Shown here in pieces: positions 16,370 through 24,094 of a DNA stretch of 64,000 nucleotides. Source of the stretch: Frondihabitans sp. PhB188 (GTDB lineage Bacteria > Actinomycetota > Actinomycetes > Actinomycetales > Microbacteriaceae); the NCBI RefSeq assembly GCF_003752365.1, contig NZ_RJUO01000002.1:620001-684000 (forward strand). Reading direction: 5' to 3'. Both the position numbers and the translations under genes were made by a program. Within the stretch, counting starts at the first letter, position 1; each line of letters starts with the position of its first letter. The notes beneath the pieces were generated by a model, which was given only the letters and a program-made list of their open reading frames with translations, was not told the origin of the DNA and made no database searches.

Positions 16370-16751
16370 ACGAGTCGCAGGAATTCACGGTCTCTCCTAT
16401 CGACAATTGCAACGAGGTACAACCTGTCCTTGGGCAAGCTGGGGTCCGGGCCGGACGTATGAGAACGGCCGATTAATTTCACCTGGGAGACGGGCGCGGC
16501 CCTCGTGGTCGGGGCAAGACTGATCCCACCTCGATCTGCGGACGACGGGGATAACCGAAATACGCCAACGGGAGGTGACCATGTCGGAATCGAGTACAGG
16601 CGATCCCCTTCGTCACGAGCGCGAAGAGCAGGAAGTCCGCGAAGCCCTTCTGGGCGACGCAGCCGAACGGAGCACGGCCTGGCTGTTCGAGCAGGTCGGC
16701 GACATCGGCACGGCACGACACCGGGAACCACTCGCTTGACGCGAGCGCCCG
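16370..16751. other. 382-bp low-GC, weakly coding gap
   Basis: This stretch is poorer in G/C than its surroundings (for example GAATTC, CAATTG and TTAATT occur within 100 bases). It contains the small open frame annotated at 16581. On the minus strand an open tail ending at 16366 with a DRLYLVAIVDRRDREFLRLV-like end reads like a decayed gene 3' end. I see no repeats at the edges and no transposase remnant. Confidence 0.4.
16581..16739 (+). CDS. Possible small acidic protein, 52 aa
   Basis: An ATG is preceded by a textbook ribosome site (GGGAGG, 16570-16575, five-base spacing) and opens a 52-codon frame rich in Glu, Arg and Ala (EREEQEVREALLGDAAER is a likely helix). Third-position G/C (about 70%) is lower than in neighbouring genes, so codon evidence is weak. 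Its 3' end nearly meets the convergent methyltransferase gene. Function unknown; the ribosome site is the main support. Confidence 0.4.
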   Translation: MSESSTGDPLRHEREEQEVREALLGDAAERSTAWLFEQVGDIGTARHREPLA

Positions 16752-17876
16752 TCAGCGACGGACGGAGGCCGTGACGGTGAACTTCGGGTTGCGCGCGACC
16801 TGACGCGTCTGACCCACGACGGACTCCAGGGTGTCTCTGTGCTTGAGGTGCGAGTTGTACACCGTCCACAGCTCTCCGCCCGGCCGCAGCACCCGGGCCG
16901 CCGCCTCGAACAGCTTGAGCGCTATGCCGGGTTCGACCGCGGCGTCGACGTGGAAGGGCGGGTTCAGCAGCACCAGATCGCACGATCCTTCGGCCTGCGA
17001 CGAGAGAGCATCGTCGCGCACGACCATCACGCGGTCGGCGACGCCATTCAGCTCTGCTGTCGCCCGAGCGGACGCGACAGCCGAGGCGCTCTGGTCGGAC
17101 GCGATGACGCGAGCCTCGGGCCGCCTCAGGGCGGCTGTGACCGCGAGCACACCCGACCCGCATCCCAGGTCGACGATCACATCGGCCGACGGGAGGGCCT
17201 CCGGCAGCACGTCGAGCAGGGCGCGCGTGCCGATGTCGATCTTCGCGCCGGCGAACGTGGCACCGAACGCCGCGACGGCGAGACCGAGATCATCGTGCCG
17301 TTGAGAGCGTGGCCAGGGCGACTCCACCGGCGGGTCGACCGGCTCGGACGCGGTCAGCACGCGCGACTTCTGCCGCGCCAGACCCGCGTAGAGCACCTCG
17401 AAGTGCTCGCGAAGCACGTCGTTCATCGCGGTCGTCATGTGCTTCAGCCTTCCGCCGGCGTAGACGACGACCTCGGGATGGGCGTGGCGCGCGATGAGGC
17501 CGGCGATCTCGTCGAGCGCGGCGAGCGAGCGGGGCAGCTGGAGCAGGATGGCCCTGGCCCCGTCGACCAGCGCCCCGTCGAGGGAATGGTGCGCATACGT
17601 GCCCTCGAGACCGACCTCGGCCGCGTTGGCGTCGAGTGCCAGCTCGGACACGAGCGGATCTTGAAACACGCGGATGCCGGTCAGCCCGTGCGCCGACGCG
17701 GCACCGAGGGTGAGCGCGCCGTAGTGATCGCCGATGACGGCGAGATGCCCGGAGCCGAGTGCCGAGAGCGTCGCGGTCGCCTCATCGAGGAGCAGCCGAT
17801 CGGTGGCATCGACCGCGACCAGGTTCGGCGCCTCGAAGTCGGGACGGCGGCGGAGGGCGGCGAGGTCGAGGGGCAT
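16752..17876 (-). CDS. RlmG/RsmC-type rRNA guanine-N2 methyltransferase
   Basis: A 374-aa SAM-dependent methyltransferase in two halves. Residues to about 200 form a degenerate non-catalytic methyltransferase-like domain. The C-terminal half is catalytic, with the SAM site VDLGCGSGVLAVTAAL, VIASDQSASAV, and the NPPFH motif typical of N2-guanine rRNA methyltransferases. The two-domain layout is that of RsmC (16S G1207) and RlmG (23S G1835), and I cannot tell which base is modified. Start ATG 17876 (MPLDLAALRR) is favoured because TACGCT (complement of 17883-17888) lies six bases upstream, a leaderless layout. It is divergent from the GntR regulator. Confidence 0.85.
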   Translation of the reverse strand: MPLDLAALRRRPDFEAPNLVAVDATDRLLLDEATATLSALGSGHLAVIGDHYGALTLGAASAHGLTGIRVFQDPLVSELALDANAAEVGLEGTYAHHSLDGALVDGARAILLQLPRSLAALDEIAGLIARHAHPEVVVYAGGRLKHMTTAMNDVLREHFEVLYAGLARQKSRVLTASEPVDPPVESPWPRSQRHDDLGLAVAAFGATFAGAKIDIGTRALLDVLPEALPSADVIVDLGCGSGVLAVTAALRRPEARVIASDQSASAVASARATAELNGVADRVMVVRDDALSSQAEGSCDLVLLNPPFHVDAAVEPGIALKLFEAAARVLRPGGELWTVYNSHLKHRDTLESVVGQTRQVARNPKFTVTASVRR

Positions 17877-17942
17877 GAGCCAAGCGTACTGATGTGCACA
17901 GCCCGGTCGGTAGATCCCGAACGTAATATGTGCATAAAACAT

Positions 17943-17971
17943 TTGACAAACGGCAACTGTTGCGAAACGCT
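17943..17971 (+). promoter_or_regulatory. Promoter of the GntR-family gene
   Basis: TTGACA (17943-17948), 17 bases, then AACGCT (17966-17971), which ends six bases before ATG 17978. This predicts a leaderless transcript and fixes the start codon. Confidence 0.55.
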
Positions 17972-17977
17972 GTGTCT

Positions 17978-18658
17978 ATGCCCATCCCTGAGACCCAACG
18001 CTCGAGTCCACGCACGCTCATGCGCGACCGGATCCGCGAAGAGATCCTCAAGGCGATCCTGTCCGGCATCCTCGAACCCGGAGAGCGCCTGGCCGACGAC
18101 GACCTCATCTCGTGGCTGGGCTGCTCGCGGACACCTGTGCGGGAGGCACTGAGCGATCTCGCGCACGCGGGCTTCGTCGAGATCGTGCCGAACAAGCACA
18201 CCCGCGTCGCCGTCCCCCGGGCGGAGGAGGCCGTCCAGGTCATCCAGACGCTGGGGGTCCTGTTCGGAGGCGCGGTTCGGCTGGCGACGCCGGTCCTGCC
18301 CGATCCGGTGAGGAGGCAGATCGTCGCCACCCTCGACACCTGCCTGGCGGATCTCCAGAACGATGACGGCCTGGCCCTCAACGTCCACACGTATGCAGCC
18401 TTCGACCTCTTCGTCGACTACTGCGGCAATCCGCATCTGCAGCGAGTCTGCCACGACACCACGGCGGGTCTCGCCTACAAGCTGCGTCTGCCCAACATCA
18501 CCGAGATCTTCGGCCAGCCGCGGCTCACGCGGTCATACAGCGCTCTGCGGCAGGCCACTCTGGACTGCGACGCGATCGCAGCAGAACTCGCCGCGGAGAC
18601 TCTGCACCAGCTCCCCGCTCCCTGCTCCGAGAGCCTCCTCGACGCGCACACCACCTGA
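17978..18658 (+). CDS. GntR/FadR-type transcriptional regulator
   Basis: A 226-aa regulator with an N-terminal winged helix (residues about 12-75: REEILKAILSGILEPGERL, then recognition helix CSRTPVREALSDLAHAGFVE). The C-terminal helical domain is of FCD type, though short. The FCD metal-binding His residues are not all obvious, so ligand binding is uncertain. The ligand and targets are unknown; its position next to a divergent rRNA methyltransferase gives no clear clue. Its stop is three bases from the stop of the convergent gene at 18662. Confidence 0.85.
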   Translation: MPIPETQRSSPRTLMRDRIREEILKAILSGILEPGERLADDDLISWLGCSRTPVREALSDLAHAGFVEIVPNKHTRVAVPRAEEAVQVIQTLGVLFGGAVRLATPVLPDPVRRQIVATLDTCLADLQNDDGLALNVHTYAAFDLFVDYCGNPHLQRVCHDTTAGLAYKLRLPNITEIFGQPRLTRSYSALRQATLDCDAIAAELAAETLHQLPAPCSESLLDAHTT

Positions 18659-18661
18659 CGC

Positions 18662-19075
18662 CTAGGGCACTACCTCGAGAAGACCTCCGACCGACGTCAA
18701 CCGGAACCGCGGCGCTCCCGCCTCGACTGTCGCCTCCGGGTCAAGCGGCCCGAGCAGACCGAGCGCCGTCAGCAGCCGTCCCTGAATGGTCGAGCCCACC
18801 ATGGCCCAGACCTCCCCGTCGTTGCGAGCGATGCGGCCGTTCAGCGTGCCTGCGACCTCGAGCAACCCGCCGGAGTGGATCGTGACCGTCGCGTCGCAGG
18901 TGCCGCTGAGGAGCACGTACCCGCCCGGCTCGATTGTCAGCCGGTCGCCGACGACGCCGCGGAGGTCGAGCGAGCCGCCTTCGCAGACCAGCGCTCCCCT
19001 CGGAGCAACCCCGGTGAGCACGATCGGCTCCTCGACGGTGAGCGGATGAGAGATGGTCCCTGACACCTTCTTCAT
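18662..19075 (-). CDS. Beta-helical hypothetical protein
   Basis: A 137-aa protein made of short strand-turn repeats rich in Gly, Val, Leu and Thr. Successive units such as ALVCEGGSLDLRG, LTIEPGGYVLLSG, VTIHSGGLLEVAG and NGRIARNDGEVWAM suggest a right-handed beta-solenoid, similar in style to bactofilins and polymer-forming cytoskeletal proteins. There is no signal peptide or membrane segment. Start ATG 19075 is supported by a TAGGGT box (complement of 19082-19087) six bases upstream. Family assignment is tentative and function unknown. Confidence 0.7.
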   Translation of the reverse strand: MKKVSGTISHPLTVEEPIVLTGVAPRGALVCEGGSLDLRGVVGDRLTIEPGGYVLLSGTCDATVTIHSGGLLEVAGTLNGRIARNDGEVWAMVGSTIQGRLLTALGLLGPLDPEATVEAGAPRFRLTSVGGLLEVVP

Positions 19076-19095
19076 GGCCCGACCCTAGCCCGGTC

Positions 19096-19827
19096 TCAGG
19101 TGCGGTTCCAGAGCGACCGGTAGAACTCGATGCGCGCGGGGTCGTCGTCGACGCCGTACGCCTCGAGAAAAGGGGCGTCCCATCCGGGGCCGTAGTTCCA
19201 GGTCAGGCTCATCGTCGCGACCGCGATGTCGGCCCATCGGTCGGCGGTTCCGAGCGCGTCGAGGTCGACCATGCCCGACCACGAGCCGTCGTCGTTCAGG
19301 ATCGTGTTGGGTACGCAGGGGTCGCCGTGGCAGACGACGAGCCGATCGATCGGCGGCGCGTCGCGGGTGTCGAACGTCGAGCCTGCGGCCCGCTCCTCGA
19401 TCGACCAGTCGAACGGGCAGCCGTCGACGGGCACGGTGTCGTGGAACGCCCGCAGCGCCCGACCGCACGCCGGCACAGCCCGCGCAGGATCAGCGAGCCA
19501 CCGATCGTCCACCGCGCTCCGGCCCGGCAGCCCCGCCGTCACCAGCCACTCGGCGTCGTCGTCGCGCCCCTCGTCGAGCACTCGCGGCACCGGCGCATGG
19601 TCGACGGCCCAGCGCAGTCGCGCCGATTCGCCGGCCAGGTCGAGGCCGCGTCCGTGCGGGGCCCACTTGGCGAACCGCCGGGTGTCGCCGTCGCCGAGCT
19701 GGAACGTCAGACCGCCCACCTCGTTCACCCAGACCGGCGTGATCGGGTCTCCCGCCGCCAGGTCGACGACACGAGGGGGCGCAAGAACGGGGCCTCGCGG
19801 CACCTGCGCCGGTCGGACGAAGCTCAC
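19096..19827 (-). CDS. Aminoglycoside phosphotransferase (APH)-family kinase
   Basis: A 243-aa kinase-fold protein. The catalytic loop VVCHGDPCVPNTIL and the metal-binding segment MVDLDALGTADRWADIA match the APH(3')-like group closely. The N-terminal lobe has VGGLTFQLGDGDTRRFAKWAPHG, with a candidate ATP-binding Lys. Phosphorylation of an aminoglycoside or another small hydroxyl compound is the family activity, but resistance cannot be claimed from sequence alone. It starts seven bases after the hspR stop on the same strand, so it may be read through from the heat-shock operon. Confidence 0.85.
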   Translation of the reverse strand: MSFVRPAQVPRGPVLAPPRVVDLAAGDPITPVWVNEVGGLTFQLGDGDTRRFAKWAPHGRGLDLAGESARLRWAVDHAPVPRVLDEGRDDDAEWLVTAGLPGRSAVDDRWLADPARAVPACGRALRAFHDTVPVDGCPFDWSIEERAAGSTFDTRDAPPIDRLVVCHGDPCVPNTILNDDGSWSGMVDLDALGTADRWADIAVATMSLTWNYGPGWDAPFLEAYGVDDDPARIEFYRSLWNRT

Positions 19828-19834
19828 CGCCGCC

Positions 19835-20248
19835 TCACCGCCCCTCGGGCCGCCACAGCACCACTTGCGTCGGGCGCTCCGGCCGCCGCCCGGCCCGAAG
19901 CGGCACCACGCCGCCGCCGGACGACGCCGCGAACACCCGCGACCCCGGCCGGTTCAGCAGCTCGTCGGCGAGCGCAGACTCGAGCTCGCGTACCCGCGAC
20001 TGCAGTGCGGTCACGTGGTTCTCCAGCTCGAGGATCCGCTTGATGCCCTCCAGGCTGACGCCCTCGCCGCTGAGGCGGGAGATCTCGCGCAGCTGATTGA
20101 CGTCGCGCATCGAGTAACGCCGCGACTTGCCAGCCGTCCGCGTCGGGATGACGAGTCCGAGGCGGTCGTACTGGCGGAGCGTCTGCGGGTGCATCTCAGC
20201 GAGCTCGGCAGCGACCGCGATCGCGAAGATCGGCGAGTACTCGTCCAT
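19835..20248 (-). CDS. hspR: HspR, MerR-family heat-shock repressor
   Basis: A 137-aa repressor. The MerR winged helix is clear: AAELAEMHPQTLRQYDRLGLV, then RTAGKSRRYSMRDVNQLREI and LSGEGVSLEGIKRIL. A coiled coil (about residues 70-100) follows, with an Arg/Pro tail. HspR binds HAIR sequences with help from DnaK and represses dnaK and clpB. Both targets are in this window with HAIR sites at 12001 and 23920. ATG 20248 is chosen over GTG 20263 because AGGAGG lies six bases upstream of it. It is the fourth gene of the dnaK operon, which gives autoregulation. Confidence 0.93.
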   Translation of the reverse strand: MDEYSPIFAIAVAAELAEMHPQTLRQYDRLGLVIPTRTAGKSRRYSMRDVNQLREISRLSGEGVSLEGIKRILELENHVTALQSRVRELESALADELLNRPGSRVFAASSGGGVVPLRAGRRPERPTQVVLWRPEGR

Positions 20249-20299
20249 GGTCGGCCTCCTCACCGGCTCGGGATAGTCGTCAGACTACGAGGATCGGGG

Positions 20300-21313
20300 C
20301 TACGAGTTCTGCTTGGCTCGGTCGAGCAGGTCGCCGCGCGGGTTCTCGACGGGCAGCGCCGCGACGAGGGCCTCGACAGCCGCCTTGGCCTTGTCGCTGA
20401 GGTGCGAAGGGACGGCCACCTGGACGGTGGCGAGCAGGTCGCCCTTTCCGTCTTTCGCATCGACCCCGCGGCCCTTGACCCGAAGGACGCGGCCGCTGGG
20501 CGTCCCGGGCGCGACCCGCAGGCGGACGTTCTCGCCGCTGAGCGTGGGCACCTCGATGGTGGCGCCGAGGGCAGCCTCGGCGAAGGTCACCGGGACATCG
20601 AGTCGCAGGTTGAGCCCGTCGCGCTCGAACACGGGATGCGGGCGGACGGCGATCGTCAGGACGATGTCGCCCGGCTCGCCACCGTCGAGGCTGGGCTCGC
20701 CGCGGCCGCGCAGACGGATCTTCTGGCCGTCGTGGACGCCGGCGGGCACGCGCACCTTGATGGGCTTGCCCTGGGACTGCGTCAGCGTGATGGTGTCGCC
20801 GGTGATGGCCGTGCGGAAGTCGAGGGTGGTCGAGGCGACGATGTCGCGGCCCTTGCTCGGGCCGCCGTATCCCCGGTAGCCGCCGCTGGTCTGGCCGAAA
20901 CCGCCGCCGCCGAACATGCCGGAGAAGATGTCTTCGAAGCCGCCGCCCCGCGCTCCTGAAGGATACTGCCCGGCGCCTGCGCCCTGTCGGCCGCCCTGGC
21001 CGAACATGCCGCCGAAGACGTCCTCGAAGCCTCCCCCGCCACCCTGGCCGCCGGCACCCGCCGTGAAGCGAGCACCTGAGCCCATGGCGCGGATCTGGTC
21101 GTACTCCTTCCGCTGCGCGGCATCGGAGAGCACCGAGTTGGCCTCGGAGATCTCCTTGAACTTGGCCTCGGCCTTGGCGTCGCCGGGGTTCGAGTCGGGA
21201 TGGTACTGGCGGGCGAGCTTGCGGTAGACCTTCTTGAGCTCCGCGGGGGTCACGTCTTTGGACACGCCGAGCACGGCGTAGAAGTCCTTGTCGAACCAAT
21301 CCTGGCTGGCCAC
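20300..21313 (-). CDS. dnaJ: DnaJ-family co-chaperone without zinc finger
   Basis: A 337-aa J-protein that stimulates DnaK ATPase. The J domain (residues 1-75) has the HPD motif in RQYHPDSNPGD. A long G/F-rich linker (about 80-150) contains a duplicated segment, GGGFEDVFGGMFGQGG and GGGFEDIFSGMFGGGG. Two C-terminal beta domains follow (PAGVHDGQKIRLRGRGEPS). The four CxxCxGxG repeats of classical DnaJ are absent, so it is a type II (CbpA-like) protein although it sits in the dnaK operon. A 105-base gap with a strong hairpin separates it from grpE, while hspR follows 51 bases on. Confidence 0.93.
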   Translation of the reverse strand: MASQDWFDKDFYAVLGVSKDVTPAELKKVYRKLARQYHPDSNPGDAKAEAKFKEISEANSVLSDAAQRKEYDQIRAMGSGARFTAGAGGQGGGGGFEDVFGGMFGQGGRQGAGAGQYPSGARGGGFEDIFSGMFGGGGFGQTSGGYRGYGGPSKGRDIVASTTLDFRTAITGDTITLTQSQGKPIKVRVPAGVHDGQKIRLRGRGEPSLDGGEPGDIVLTIAVRPHPVFERDGLNLRLDVPVTFAEAALGATIEVPTLSGENVRLRVAPGTPSGRVLRVKGRGVDAKDGKGDLLATVQVAVPSHLSDKAKAAVEALVAALPVENPRGDLLDRAKQNS

Positions 21314-21371
21314 TCGTGCCGCCCTTCTGTGTGTCGCTCGCGCCCCTCGAGGGACGCGGAAGTATCAGTAT

Positions 21372-21402
21372 GGCGGCGGGCCCCTGGAGGGAGCCCGCCG
21401 CC
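21372..21402 (-). terminator. Intra-operon hairpin between grpE and dnaJ
   Basis: A perfect 10-bp stem, GGCGGCGGGC with GCCCGCCGCC, with an 11-base loop and no T-tract. It may act as a processing or attenuation site that lowers dnaJ-hspR expression relative to dnaK-grpE (inference). Confidence 0.5.
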
Positions 21403-21418
21403 GGTGGCGCTGCAGTGC

Positions 21419-22009
21419 CTAGGCCGGGACCGAGACGGCGACTTTGGCCGCCCGGAGCACCCTCTCGCCGAGTACGTAGCCCGGCTCGATGACATCGGCC
21501 ACGGTGTTGACCGTGACGTCGGCCGTGGGAAGCTGGACGATCGCCTCGTGGAACTTCGGGTCGAACACGTCGCCCTTGGCTCCGATCTGCGTGAGTCCGA
21601 AGCGATCGAATCCGCTGCGGAGCTTCTGGGCGATGACCACCATCGGGCCCTCGGTGAGGTCGCCGTGCTGCTCGGCGCGGCTGAGATCGTCGAGAGCCGG
21701 GAGGATCGCTCGGATCACCTCGGCCACGACGGCGTCCCGGTTCGCCTCCCGGTCGCGCTCGACGCGCTTTCGGAAGTTGACCAGCTCGGCCTGCGCACGG
21801 AGCATGTCCTGGCGCATGTCGGCCACGAGGTCGACGGAGGCCTGATCCAGGATCGCCTCGTCTTCGACCGACAGCTCGACATCGGGGCCCTCGGCCTCGA
21901 CGAGCTCTTCCGCGCCCTCGACGTCGGCCGTGCCGCCGTCTTCGCTGGGCGACTCCGGGGTCGGCTGGAGCGGCTCTTCTTCGGGGGTGCCGTTCTTGTC
22001 GTCGGTCAC
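21419..22009 (-). CDS. grpE: GrpE nucleotide-exchange factor
   Basis: A 196-aa co-chaperone that releases ADP from DnaK. The first about 55 residues are acidic and disordered. The long dimerisation helix (about 58-105, with RAQAELVNFRKRVERDR) and the C-terminal beta domain with KGDVFDPKFHEAIV and VADVIEPGYVLGERVLRAAKVAV are diagnostic. The GTG start at 22009 lies three bases after the dnaK stop, giving tight coupling. Confidence 0.95.
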   Translation of the reverse strand: MTDDKNGTPEEEPLQPTPESPSEDGGTADVEGAEELVEAEGPDVELSVEDEAILDQASVDLVADMRQDMLRAQAELVNFRKRVERDREANRDAVVAEVIRAILPALDDLSRAEQHGDLTEGPMVVIAQKLRSGFDRFGLTQIGAKGDVFDPKFHEAIVQLPTADVTVNTVADVIEPGYVLGERVLRAAKVAVSVPA

Positions 22010-22012
22010 GGG

Positions 22013-23869
<1,857 letters not shown>

Positions 23870-23919
23870 GTGGCTGTTCTCCTTCGTCGTGCTTGGTGTA
23901 CCTAAACCTGAGAGTCGGA

Positions 23920-24002
23920 GTTGAGTCCGACGCGCTCAAGTTTACTCGACCTTCGACTCGAGTCAAGTCTTCCCCTGAAGACTTGAGCGCCCCAGGCTCA
24001 AC
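23920..24002 (-). promoter_or_regulatory. dnaK promoter with two HAIR-like HspR operators
   Basis: On the minus strand TTGACT (complement of 23961-23966), 16 bases and TAAACT (complement of 23939-23944) form the promoter. A HAIR-like repeat, GTTGAGT-N7-GCTCAAG (23920-23940), overlaps the -10 end. A second, CTTGAGC-N7-GCTCAAC (23982-24002), lies just upstream. Between them TCAAGTCTTC/GAAGACTTGA (23963-23986) is a perfect 10-bp inverted repeat with a four-base centre, overlapping the -35. Confidence 0.8.
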
Positions 24003-24051
24003 TTCGAATACGGATCATCTCGTAAGGAATTCGACCAAGACGGAAAATGCA

Positions 24052-24067
24052 TGTGACATATCATGTG
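24052..24067 (+). promoter_or_regulatory. 16-bp element TGTGACATATCATGTG before surface protein B
   Basis: Matches the element before the PBP gene (4225-4240) in 15 of 16 bases. The core TATCAT (24059-24064) is a plausible -10 box, with a short leader of about 24 bases to the ATG. Confidence 0.4.
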
Positions 24068-24094
24068 GATAACCCCATCGATGAAAGCAGCTTC

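Noticed and set aside
19096-19827. Calling the APH-family gene an antibiotic-resistance determinant
   Set aside because: Only the kinase fold motifs are visible; many chromosomal members act on other substrates.
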